Source of the DNA: Calamus simplicifolius
Taxonomy: Eukaryota > Streptophyta > Magnoliopsida > Arecales > Arecaceae
Direction of reading: 5' to 3'
NCBI GenBank assembly: GCA_900491605.1
Contig: UESW01003835.1
Location: 702,834 to 766,833 of the forward strand
Length of the DNA: 64,000 bases
Shown here in pieces: positions 43,980-55,222 of this stretch. Position 1 is the stretch's first letter; each line of letters opens with the position of its first letter. The translations under genes were made by a program, and so were the position numbers. The notes under the pieces were generated by a model. It saw only the letters and a list, made by a program, of their open reading frames with translations. It did no database searches and was not told where the DNA came from.

Positions 43980-45154
43980 ATGGTGACTACGCAAGCACAA
44001 GAGGCCTCCTCCAGCCAGGCAGCCGGGCGCATCCCACTAGCTGAGCATTCGGAGGCCAATCTCCATGTTCCGCCCCTTGCACCTACAAGCCAGCCCGACC
44101 GACTTGATGTTCTAGCCCATCAGGTCCAGAATCTGACGACGATGGTCCGGGGGCTGCAAGAGCGTTATTTGGCTGCTGTAACTCAACCCCCGTGATGGAC
44201 GAAGGGGCGCGAGGAATAGTTCAGTCTCACCAAGGAGGGACCCCGCCTGAGGTCTCTCACCGCTCACCCCCGAACCTCATCACCAAGGGACCTCGAAGCG
44301 ACGACGGTCTCCCTCCCGCCGCTCCGGTCGTTCCCACCACCGACTGGAGGAAAAGGAGCCCAAGCGGGCACGTTCTTTGTGCTGGCGATCTTCTTCTTCC
44401 GATTCATCCCGAGGTAACACTCCCCGGAAAACCACCCGTCGGGCCGAACAAAGGCTTGACGAGTACCATCGGCGGTTGGACGAGCTCAGCCGTCGGATCG
44501 CCGATCCTTACGCGGCGGAGTATGAGCGTCGCCCCCCGCTTTCCGCCATATCATGGAGGAACCGGTCCCCCCCGGTTCCGTCTCCCTCAATTGGATCCAT
44601 ATGACGGAACGACGGACCCCCTGGACCATCTGGAAAGCTACAAAGTCCTCATGCAGGTCCAGGGAGCGACGGATTCCTTGTTATGCGTCGCATTCCCGGC
44701 CACGCTCCGTAAGGCGGCACGCGCGTGGTACTCCCGTCTGCCCCCACGCAGCATCAACTCGTTTCGGCAACTTGAGCGATCCTTCCTGGCTTATTTTGAT
44801 GCCTGTCGAAAGATCCCACGAGTTGCCGATAGCCTCTTTGCTGTCCAGCAGAAGAGTGGCGAGACCTTAAAGGATTTCGTTGCTCGATTTAAGGAAGCAA
44901 CGTTGGAGGTGTACAACCTGGAAGACTCTGTAGCCACCTTGGCCCTGAAGCGGGGACTTCGCCCATCCAGATTTGCCTACTCCCTATATAAGAAGCCTCC
45001 GCGTTCCTACGCCGAGCTTCTGAGCCGGGCATAGAAGTACATCCGCGCTGACGAAGCGGATTCTTCCAGGAGAGAAGTTGACAAGAACCCCGGTAATAAA
45101 CCGCCGCCTACCGATCTCACCGGTGCACGACCTCGAAAGCCCGAGCCTCCATGA
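43980..45154 (+). pseudogene. gag of element D
   Basis: The ATG opens MVTTQAQEASSSQAAGR and a helical segment (LAHQVQNLTTMVRGLQERY). Frame breaks at about 44195 and 44545 separate an Arg/Ser-rich linker with AEQRLDEYHRRLDELSRRI. The gag core follows (RFRLPQLDPYDGTTDPLDHL, SINSFRQLERSFLAYFDAC, RGLRPSRFAYSLYKKPPRSY). A TAG at 45032-45034 replaces the CAG seen in B (LLSRA-Q-KYIR), a C to T change in a CHG context. Gag would form the capsid of cytoplasmic particles. Confidence 0.88.
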
Positions 45155-45208
45155 TGCTCAGATCACCGACCACAGGCGCTGGTTCCCAAAGAGCAGTTTA
45201 CTCCCCTC

Positions 45209-48200
45209 ATGGCTCCCATCTCTCACATCCTACTGGAGATCGAGGAGGAACCCTATTTCAAGCGTCCGGTTCCCTTGAAGCCTGGGGCCCCCCGCAACAA
45301 GGAGTTTTACTGCCGATATCACCGGGACTACGGTCACGACACCGAAGACTGCCGCCACCTAAAAAAGGCTATCGAGGAGCTGGTTCAGCAAGGTCACCTG
45401 GGCAAATTTGTTCGACGGGGAAATCTCCCCGCGTTGGGTCCCCCGGTGCCCCCGGGTCGCCCGGCTGGTATGGATAATACCCCAACTGAGAAGACCATAG
45501 CTATGATCTCCTGGGGAGCGGGCAGTGGTTCTAAGAGGCCGCGAGAGGGAATAGACTCTGTAATACCTTTCTTCGGAAAGGATCTAGATGGGGTGGTTAA
45601 TAAACATGACGACAGCGTCGTGGTGTCCATGACTATAGCTAAACACCCTGTAAAAAGAATTCTAATTGATAGTGGGAGCTCTGTGGATGTCTTGAGTTAC
45701 GAGGCTTTTGTTCGGATGAACTTATCAAGGTCTTTACTCCGATCCGTTGCCACACCGCTAATGGGCTTCACAGGAGACTCAGTGAGCGTCGAAGGCGAAA
45801 TTGCTCTCCCAGTCACGGCTGGAACTCCTCCGTGTCAGAGCACCGTGGTCATAAACTTCTTGGTGGTCCGGGTCCCGCTGGCTTATAACGCCATCTTGGG
45901 AAGACCGGGGCTGAATCTGCTAGACGCCGTGATCTCCACTAAGAGATTATTGGTAAGGTTTCCCACCAACGAAGGGATCGGAGAAATGAAGGGGGAGCAA
46001 AGCCCACTTCCGCCTTGCTACCATCTGTCGCCCAGCCCGCTGAACGCAGAGTCAACGACAGCCCCTGAGTCGCTCGATCCTAGGGAGTTGGGAAGAAGGG
46101 GAGAGCCGGCAGAGCACCTTCTAACCCTCCCCATGGGTGATGACCCGGCAAGGACTGTTCAGCTAGGGGCGTCGCTCCCAGAAGAGGCACGCCATCAACT
46201 CCTTACTTTCCTGTGTGCCAACAACGACGTCTTCGCATGGTCATCCTCCGACATGCCGGGCGTCCCTAAAGAAGTAATCACCCATCGGCTTAACCTCAAG
46301 CCAGAGTGTCGGCCGGTCCGACAGAAAAAGAGAAACTTTGCTCCAGACAGACAGAAAGCTATCGACGAAGAGATCCGCAAGTTAATGGCTGCAGGCCATA
46401 TTCGGGAGGTCCACTATCCTGAATGGTTAGCTAATGTGGTGCTAGTCCGCAAGGCCAACGGAAGCTGGAGAATGTGTGTAGATTTCACCAATCTTAACAA
46501 GGCATGCCCCAAAGATAGCTTTCCCCTACCTTGAATCGATCAATTGGTGGACGCAACATCCGGCCATGAGGTCCTTAGCTTCATGGATGCTTTCTCCGGA
46601 TACAACCAGATCCGGATGAATCCGGCGGATGAAGAAGCTACCTCCTTCATAACTGAAAAGGGTCTATACTGCTACAAGGTGATGCCTTTCGGGTTAAAGA
46701 ATGCGGGGGCCACTTACCAGAGGCTGATGAACAAGGTCTTTGAAGGATAGATAGGGCGTAATATGGAAGTATATATGGATGACATGCTGACGAAAAGCGT
46801 TCATGCCAGCGACCACATCGCGGACCTGGCAGAAACTTTTGATAGCCTTCGTCGGTACCAGATGAAGCTGAACCCTCGCAAGTGCGCATTCGGGGTAACA
46901 GCTGGGAAGTTTTTGGGTTTCATGGTAACCCGGAGAGGGATTGAAGCAAACCCAGACAAAGTCCAAGCCATCTTGGACATGAGGCCTCCTGCCAACAAGA
47001 AGGAAGTACAACGCCTGACAGGAAGAATAGCCGCCCTAAGCCGCTTCCTATCCAATCCGCTGAAAGGTGTTTGCCTTTCTTCAAGGCGCTTCATAGAATC
47101 AACAAGTTCGAGTGGACGAAAGAATGTCAGGAGGCGTTCGAAGGGTTAAAGGAATTCTTATCTACCCCGCCGCTGCTAGCCAAGCCGATGGGTGGAGAAG
47201 AACTCCTTCTGTACCTCGCGGCCTCTCCTGAGGCTGTCAGCTCTGTGCTGGCCCGTGTGGACATTGATGGCACACAAAGGCCAGTATACTATACAAGTAA
47301 GGTGCTTCAGACGCAGAGACTCGATACTCAAACATGGAAAAAATCATCTTTGCATTAATCGTGTCTGCCCAGCGTCTGCGGCCGTACTTCCAAGCCCACC
47401 CGATCGCGATGGTCACTGACCAGCCTCTAAAGACAGTCCTAGCTCGTCCGGATACTTCCGGCCGGCTGGCCAGGTGGGCCCTCAAGCTGGGGGAGTTTGA
47501 TCTGTCTTTCCGCCCTCGTTCGGCCATGAAGTCCCAAGTCTTGGCAGATTTTTTGGTCGAATGTACTTGGGGAACAGAGTCATCTAAAGAACTTCCGGCG
47601 ACCACTCAACCCCTTGGAACCGGTGATGATGAGTGGGTCCTTCACGTGGACGGGGCATCGAACTCTCAAGGGAGCGGAGCAGGCCTCATCTTGGCCAACT
47701 CGGATGGGGTGGTGACTGAGTGTGCACTTTGCTTCCTCTTTCCAGCCACTAATAATCAGGCGGAATATGAGGCTTTGTTATCCGGAGTAAGATTGGCTCG
47801 AGAGCTTGGGGTGAAACGCCTTAGGGCTTTTACCGACTCCCAACTGGTTGCCGGCCAGATTACAAAGGAGTACGAGGCAAAGGATCCCATCATGGCCCGC
47901 TACTTAGACGCGGTGCACTCAATGGTTTCCCCATTCACTCACTTCAGCATCAGCTACATTCCTCGACAAGAGAATGCTAGAGCCGACGCCCTATCCCATC
48001 TCGCCGCCTCAGCTGATGGGATGTTGGGAAAGGCTTATGTGGAGCACTTAGAAGCCCCAAGCATTGATGTACCAAGTGAAACTTTGCCAGTGGAGCAGGA
48101 GCCCTCCTGGATGGATGCCTACGTTCAATACTTTACTGAGGGCATCCTCCCAGAAGACCCTGCCGAAGCTAGGAAACTTAAAAGACGAGCCCCAAAGTTC

Positions 48201-49338
48201 TTCCTTATGGAGGGAAAGCTCTATCGAAGGTCATTCTCATACCCTGTCCTCAGGTGTGTCGGTCCCACCGACGCCAACTATATTTTGCGAGAGATACACG
48301 AGGGGATATGCGGAAGCCATCTGGGGGGCAGGGCCCTTGCATATAAAGCTCTACGTCAGGGGTATTATTGGTTGACAATGAAAGAGGATGCATCTGAGAT
48401 CGTTAAAAGATGTGACAGCTGCCAGCGTCATGCCAACGTCCAACATCAACCGGCATCCCAGCTGACCCCTCTAGCTGCACCGTGGCCCTTCGCACAGTGG
48501 GGCATGGACATCCTGGGACCTTTCCTCCTGCCTCCGGACAACGTAAGTTCCTAGTTGTGGCTGTCGATCATTTTACTAAATGGATCGAGGCGGAAGCTCT
48601 TGCTAAGATCACGGAAGCCAAAGTAAGGGCTTTCTTTTGGAAATCCGTGATGTGCCGGTCGGGTTACTGCACACCCTAGTTACAGACAATGGCCGATAGT
48701 TTGATAACACGGCCTTCCGGGAATTCTGCGAGGGCCTGGGCATCCGTCACCGATTCACCTCAGTAGGGCATCCCCAAACCAACGGCGCAGCTGAGGTGAC
48801 CAATCGCATCATCCTCCAAGGGCTCAGGGCTCGGCTAGATAGTTGTAAAGGGTGATGGGTGGAAGAACTTTCTAGTGTGCTGTGGGCCTACCACACGACA
48901 CCGCGAGCACCCACAGGGGAAACCCCTTTCAGCTTGGTCTTTGGGACCGAGGCGGTCATCCCCGTGGAAATAGGAGCTCCTAGTCCCCGGACGGAATTAT
49001 ACCACGAAGAAAGCAACTCAAACCAGCTGAGGGCTGATCTGGATTTGGTGGAAGAATTGCGAGATCAAGCGCAACTTCGTATGGCAGCGTTCCGTCAGTG
49101 AGTGGCCAAACACTACAACTCTCGGGTGCGACCCAAGACATTCCGGCCAGGAGACCTTGTCCTACGAAGAGCTGAAGTATCAAAGCCGACGGAAGGGGGC
49201 AAGCTAGCACCAAAATGGGAAGGACCATACCGTGTCAAGGAGGTGCTCTACCATGGGGCGTATAAAGTCGAAGAACTAGACGGGAAACCGCTCCCTCGAA
49301 CTTGGAATGCCGACAACTTACGCCGGTACTATCAATAG
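45209..49338 (+). pseudogene. pol of element D (protease, RT, two RNase H-type domains, integrase)
   Basis: A knuckle-like CRYHRDYGHDTEDC (45311) starts a 441-residue open frame to 46534 with the protease (ILIDSGSSVDVLSYEAF, NAILGRPGLN) and the beginning of RT (VDFTNLNKACPKDSFPLP). YMDD is at 46772-46783. A second RNase H-type domain has acidic residues in HVDGAS, AEYEAL, FTDSQL and ARADALS (47334-48010). The integrase has the zinc segment RCDSCQRH, then WGMDILGP, TDNGR and a tail GDLVLRRAEVSKPTEGGKL ending DNLRRYYQ. Breaks: TGA 46531-46533, TAG 46748-46750, one-base losses near 47052 and 48523, further stops near 48700, 48854 and 49101. Confidence 0.93.
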
Positions 49339-49425
49339 AACTCTATCGCTATTAATTTGAATCTGTTTGCTGCATGAATAATAAACATGTTCTTATTTTC
49401 GAATGAGTATGTTTAGCAAAAGACC
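49339..49425 (+). other. 3' end of pol transcript region in element D
   Basis: A short non-coding stretch after the pol stop contains GAATAATAAACATG near 49375, a possible AATAAA polyadenylation signal. Confidence 0.4.
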
Positions 49426-50520
49426 GGATCCGCTCCAGCAGTCAAAGACCAACTCTGTGTTGGCACCTAAGACCGGCGCCCAGCATCGGCAATAAAGACC
49501 AACTCCGCGTTGGCACCGAAGACTGGCGCCCAGCGTCGGCAATAAAGACCGGACCCGCTCCGGCAGTCAAAGACCAACTCCGCGTTGGCACCTAAGACCG
49601 GCGCCCAGCGTCGGCAATAAAGACCGGCTCCCACGTCGGCACCAAGACCGGATCCTCTCCGGCAGTCAAAGACCAACTCCATGTTGGCACCTAAGACCGG
49701 CGCCCAGCGTCGGCAATAAAGACCGGCTCCCCGCGTCGGCACCAAAGACCAACTCTGTGTTGGCACCTAAGACCGGCGCCCAGCATCGGCAATAAAGACC
49801 AACTCCGCGTTGGCACCGAAGACTGGCGCCCAGCGTCGGCAATAAAGATCGGACCCGCTCCGGCAGTCAAAGACCAACTCCGCGTTGGCACCTAAGACCG
49901 GCGCCCAGCGTCGGCAATAAAGACCAGCTCCCTGCGTCGGCACCAAAGACCGGATCCTCTCCGGCAATCAAAGACCAACTCCGCGTTGGCACCTAAGACC
50001 GGCACCCAGCGTCGGCAATAAAGACCGGCTCCCCGCATCGGCAATAAAGACCGGTCCTGCTCCGGCAGTCAAAGACCAACTCTGTGTTGGCACCTAAGAC
50101 CGGCGCCCAGCGTCGGCAATAAAGACCGGCTCCCCGCGTCGGCACCAAAGACCAACTCTGTGTTGGCACCTAAGACCGGCTCCCCGCATCGGCAATAAAG
50201 ACCGGTCCCGCTCCGGCAGTCAAAGACCAACTCCGCGTTGGCACCTAAGACCGGCGCCCAGCGTTGGCAATAAAGACCGGCTCCCCGCGTCGGCAATAAA
50301 GACCGGTCCCGCTCCGGCAGTCAAAGACCAACTCTGTGTTGGCACCTAAGACCGGCGTCCAGCGTCGGCAATAAAGACCGGCTCCCCGCGTCGGCACCAA
50401 AGACCAACTCTGTGTTGGCACCTAAGACCGGCGCCCAGCGTCAGCAATAAAGACCGGCACTTAGCGTCGGCAGCAAAGACCAACTACACGTTGACACTAA
50501 GGACCAGCGCCCCGCGTTGG
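49426..50520. repeat. 25-26 bp hairpin array between the convergent genes of element D
   Basis: About 42 units start (A)AAGACC. Four classes alternate: CCAAC-TCTGT-GTTGG, CCGGA-CCCGC-TCCGG, CCGGCGC-CCA-GCGTCGG, and CCGGC-TCCCCGC-GTCGG. Each class pairs its own arms while differing from the others on both sides. Larger blocks of about 100 and 300 bp recur (compare 49430-49560 with 49740-49870). Open frames on the minus strand here reflect the repeat only. Confidence 0.95.
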
Positions 50521-50768
50521 CAATAGCAACTGACACCCGCGAATATTGGCCTTGTCAACACTTAGGATAGCGTCACGGCTCGCGATCCTATTTAGCGTAA
50601 CCTACTGTACATAATCCTATCAATTGGCGGTTCACAGCAGTTTGAACAAATGAAGTTAATCATAATCGAAGGGGTGAAAGAGATTGAAAACATTCATTGA
50701 TAGTAAAGGTTACAAAATTGCCGACTCAGGTCAGGCACAACCAATACAAGGAGAAAAACCAAAAGCTG
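50521..50768. other. Non-coding link between array and antisense gene of element D
   Basis: The last decayed array units give way to unique sequence. This would contain the 3' UTR of the antisense gene ending at 50769 (minus strand). Confidence 0.5.
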
Positions 50769-53155
50769 TTAATGACCATCCGGAGCCGGGGCGTCATCCT
50801 CAGGGACATCGTCGGGCTTCAGCCCCTCGATATCCTCCAGGTCGTAAAGCTCCTGGATTTTATCTTTACAGTCTTGGAAGCCGGCGTCATAAGCTAGCGC
50901 CGCTGACTCGGCTACATCATTGTCAAAGGCTTCGGATTTCTTATAATCTTCTATGGCATCGGCCCCTTTCTTTTCAGCCTCGATGGCCCTCCTCTGGGCC
51001 TCCGCCACTGTCGCCTCCAAATCCGCAATTTTAGTTACGTATTGGCGGGTGGCTTCCTTGGCCGCATTTGTCTCAGCGAAGGCAGAACTCAGTTGAGTCT
51101 TTAAAACACATACCTCCAGTTCTGCCGCCCCCAGCTTCTCCTCAGCCGCTCTTTGTTTTTCCTCTGCCACCTGAGCATTGTCCAGCTCATTGGCGGCACG
51201 ACGCTGAGCAACCTCCAGCGCATATTCAGCCTTTTCGGCTCTAAGCCGAGCAACCTCGATCTCACCCTTCAGGGTGGCCCGAGTATCCTCTAGAGCCATT
51301 GCCGCCTTCTCTGCTTTGACTTGGAGGGAGACCATCTCCTCCCGCGCTTGTTCAATGGCGGTGTCGCTCAGAGTCCAGAGGTTTTTAAGGGCGACAAGAG
51401 AATTCAAGGCCTGAAAAAGAAAAAATATCCAGATTTAAGGAAAGGAAAAGAGGGGAAGGAAATGGACAATAATGGCACAGAAACTCACCCAGAGATGCGC
51501 CACCGAGGCTTAACGGAAAAAGGTAACACACCCTTGACCTCGAAGGTATTCTTGCACCTCATCCACCGAGGCTTCCTCTATGATCCGTGCAGCCCAACGG
51601 CCGTGGTTTGCCAGCAGCGACTGGAAGGAAGGATCGACGCCCCTCTCTTCCCTGGACGTCGGCCCTACAGAGGCTGATTCCGCCCCTGAGCCTGCCACCT
51701 CCGGCTCTTTCGCTGGCGGAGGTGCTTCGGCTGTCGCCCCCACAGGGGGCAGGGCAGCGATTTGAGTCGCCAAAGTTTTGTCCATCTCTTTGAACGTGGG
51801 AGACGGTGTCTCCCCCTCGGGAGATAAGTCGAGCAAGATAATCGGAGGAGCCAAAGTTGGAGATTCTCCCTCCGGTGGGTTCCGTTCCGCCTCACCGGCC
51901 TCGGCCTTCGCCGCGTCTGCCGTGACGGGTTTATCGGCTTGGATTTGAGCCGCCTCGCTTACGCGCAAGGATTCCACTATTTTGGCCCCCTGGGCCTCGG
52001 CCTCCTCAGCATCGGCCCTTTTGGGGCCGCCCTTCTTCAAGACCTTGGCACGGAGGGGCTTCACGACTTTAGCCCCTCCGGTGTCGACCTCCCCAGCGTC
52101 GGTCTCCCTAACGCCAACCCTCCCAATGTCGGCCCTCCTGGGAACTTTAGCGGCAGCCCTCCCTTCGGCAGGAGGCGCAGTCCCGGCAGCCTTCCTCTTC
52201 TTGGCAGCCACCTGTTTAAGCTTATGCAGCGTCGGCGCCATCCCTACACAATCAAAGGATAGTTAAAAAAAAAAAAAAAAAGAGAAAAAGAGAAGCAGAG
52301 GAGAAGAGAGGCGAGTAGACTAATGCTCACCCCTCGCGGGAATTAGACCGGCGCGGTGAAGATTCTCCTCGGCTAGAAGCTTATTACACCGAGGAATGTC
52401 GGCAGTCAGAAGCTGCCCAAACGCCATCCGGTCTCGTGGAAGGATGGAGGGGTCCCTATTGGCGTCGATGTTGGGTATCCCCCAGCTTCCACGAACCCCG
52501 TTGATGTCCGCAAAGAAAAACTTGTCCTTCCACCCTTTAACGGAGGAAGGAAGGCACAGTTTAAGAATCCTATTGGACCTAGGGGTAAAAGACCACCAAC
52601 CCGACTGTTTGCGAAGGGTATAGAAGCTACGGAATAGGGAAATACTAGCCTCAAGTACTAAAAAACCAACAATGGTTCGGATGGAGTTGGGAACTAGTTG
52701 GGAAGGGGTCAAGGAGTAACGATCTAGAAGATTAAGAATGAAAGGGTGGATCGGTAACCGGAGCCCGGCCTTAAAAAAGGCTCCGTACAAAGCAACCCTT
52801 CCGGAACGGGAAGAGGTTACCCTGTCGATAGGGTAGGGAAGAACAGATGAAGGTCTGGAGGGAAGCCATACCTGGCCCTTAAGTTTGCTATGTCTTGAGC
52901 AGACATGGAGGACGCAGTCCCTTCGGGGGACTCCTTGGCAACCCTAGAAGGACCGGCAGCCACCGACCGGTTTCGGACGGAGGTCCGCCCACCGGCCGGA
53001 CGAATCCCGGTTAGGGGATGATTGGCTGGTCGTTGCTCCAGTGAGTGGTTAGAAGAAGGGGTTGACCATTGGCTAGACAGGGAATCGGAAGTCTGGGAAG
53101 AATGGTGGGAACCCCCCCAGGAACCAGAAATGGAGCAAGAAGGAGAAGAAGCCAT
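50769..53155 (-). pseudogene. Antisense extra gene of element D, three exons
   Basis: Exon 1 is 52331-53155: a Ser-rich start MASSPSCSISGSWGGS, then YGAFFKAGLRLPIHPFILN, LVPNSIRTIVGFLVL, QSGWWSFTPR and FFFADINGVRGSWG. This resembles the Pfam 'putative gypsy type transposon' family. Exon 2 is 51489-52243: a Lys-rich MAPTLHKLKQVAAKKRK, an Ala/Glu/Pro linker and a final helix. Exon 3 is 50769-51410: a coiled coil from ALNSLVALKNLWTL to GFQDCKDKIQELYD and an acidic tail. Introns (52244-52330, 51411-51488) have GT-AG ends and the same phases (1 and 0) as in B. In-frame breaks are a TAA in exon 2 (51510-51512) and a stop in exon 1 near 52815. Role unknown. Confidence 0.82.
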
Positions 53156-53592
53156 GGGAACTAACCTGAAAGGAAAAACTCGAGCCAAGAACAGAGCACG
53201 GAGAGAATGGACGAGAGATAGAGACGCTGGCGGACTCAAAAGGGGGCAACGGTGGAAGAAGTGGGGAAGATAGGAAGATAAGGGCTATTTGTCCTCATGA
53301 CGCCATCTCGAAACACCCCACGATCGTCCGATTTGACCACACGTCCATCTTCAGTTGGGAGGCATTTCGATGACCTGTCAATGCGATAAGCTCGAAAAGA
53401 CCACCAATGAAAAGGGGGGCGTTAACCTTAACGCAATGATACTGCTCGCCTTTTCGTAGCACTGCCCGAGGGAAATCCTCCCTAATCCCAACAAAGGCAA
53501 AATAATGGCGCAAAAATCGGCCATCTAGAGGATATTCACACCCCTTTCGTGGGTAAGTAAACGCTCACCCATCTCAGGGGCGGGGGGGCATC
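53156..53592. other. Upstream region of the antisense gene and polypurine tract of element D
   Basis: On the minus strand a pyrimidine-rich leader ending GTTAGTTCCC leads into the ATG at 53155, much like GTTAGTTCTCC before the ATG in B. On the plus strand the last bases (GGGGCGGGGGGGCATC) are the polypurine tract. Confidence 0.65.
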
Positions 53593-54495
53593 TGATACGG
53601 CTGGCCGTTTCCCCGGGGTAGTATTATCTTCTGCGCGGTTTTCGAAAGCAATGATGTGACAACAAAACCCAAGGCCAGCGTCGGCCTCCAGCATCGGCCT
53701 CCAGTGCCGGCCTCCAGCGTCGGCCTCCAGTGTCGGCCTCCAGCGTCGGTCTTCAGCATCGGCCTCCAGTGCCGGCCTCCAGCGTCGGCCTCCAGTGTCG
53801 GTCTCCAGCGCCGACTTCCAGCGTCGGCCTCCAGTGCCATCCTCCAGTGTCGGCCTCCAGCGTCGGCCTCCAGCGTCGGCATCAAAGTTACACGTTAACA
53901 CCAAGATAGACGTCCAGCGTCGGCCTCTAGTGCCGGCCCCCAGCGTCGGTCCTCAGCGCCGACCTTCTGTGCTGGAACTCTGACTCCGGCCTCCTGCATT
54001 GGCCCCGGCCTCCGGCACCGGCCCCTAACGTCGGCCCGCAGTATCTCCCACATACACAATGTAATTTCATACAGCCGACCCCGCAATCTAAGCACCTCGC
54101 TCACCAAAATCACGGGCAAGTGTTAGCCTGATAGGCAGTTACCGCTATAAGCGGCCCTTATCCAGCAACAGTCCAACGACTTGCCGTTCGATGAAACATC
54201 ACAACAGGACGGATTCGACGGTTCCAACAGACCAAGGTAAACGGAATCCCCAACAGGTATAAAAAGAGGACCCGTGCTTCATGCAAGGGGACTCTCTCTG
54301 AAAAACTTCCTCTAGAACAATTCTAAAAAAATTATATCCCTGTTCGACGACTCACTAACTTGGGCGTCGGAGGGTCCCCGCCAGAACCACCGGTTCGGAA
54401 CTTTTTGCAGGCCCCCGAAGGAAGACGGCGGCCTCTCTACGTACACGGTGATCCTAGCTTGCCCGACGTTGATCATATGTGATTCAGCCGCAACA
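53593..54495 (+). repeat. 3' LTR of gypsy element D
   Basis: Pair of 43030-43905 with the TATA box at 54258-54266. It is slightly longer because its internal CCTCCAGCGTCGG array has about two more units. Confidence 0.93.
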
Positions 54496-55153
54496 ACGTG
54501 TAAATTTTGATTTCTTGTCTCTAAAATTTTTTTGCAACCCTGGAAAATTACTGTAGCCACATGCATGACAAACTCTTAAATTCCTATTGACTACAAACTC
54601 TTGGTCCTGCATACAATTCAGATGGTTTTAATTTTTTAAATGAAGAAAGAATTTTATCTGCAGTATTTTCGCCAATCAAAACCAGCTGCATAAGTTAGAA
54701 ATTCCTACAAGATGACGATGCGGAGGGTCACTGCCTCTGTGTTGGACTTGCTTACAATTTTTTTAATAAAAGATAAAAAGTGAGAAATAAACAATTCATG
54801 GTTGATTGGCAACCTTTTGCAACATGGCCAGCAAAATCCATACCAAACTCCAACCACTTATATATTTTAAAGAGGTATTTGGTTGTTCGACCCTTCCAAA
54901 GATGCCCATATATATGATTCCCAATCCCTTTTAACCTTTTTCATAATTCTCAATCCCCCTTGCTTCCTCTCTACATGAAAATGACTACTCTGTCCCTCAT
55001 CCATAGAAAGATATTTAAGCGTATACAATGATAGCATAAATATATATAAAGATAGAATAAATATGTATAAAAATAACGTAAAGATGTTTATAGTAAAAAT
55101 ATAAATATATATAAAAAGAATTTAAGTATGTATCATAATAGTATAAGTATTAC

Positions 55154-55222
<69 letters not shown>

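Larger units (their letters stand above)
43030..54495 (+). mobile_element. Ty3/gypsy (Tat lineage) LTR retrotransposon D
   Basis: LTRs 43030-43905 and 53593-54495 flank primer site, gag, pol, tandem array, antisense gene and polypurine tract (GGGGCGGGGGGGCATC ending at 53592). The layout copies element B, and gag-pol proteins align with it throughout. The LTRs agree closely apart from unit changes in an internal array, so the insertion is fairly young, yet gag and pol carry several stops and two one-base losses. The five bases before (GTATG) and after (ACGTG) do not match, so no target duplication is visible. Confidence 0.93.

Noticed and set aside
49426..50520. CRISPR-like regular repeat spacing
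   Set aside because: There are no unique spacers, the genome is a plant's, and units are contiguous hairpins inside a retrotransposon.
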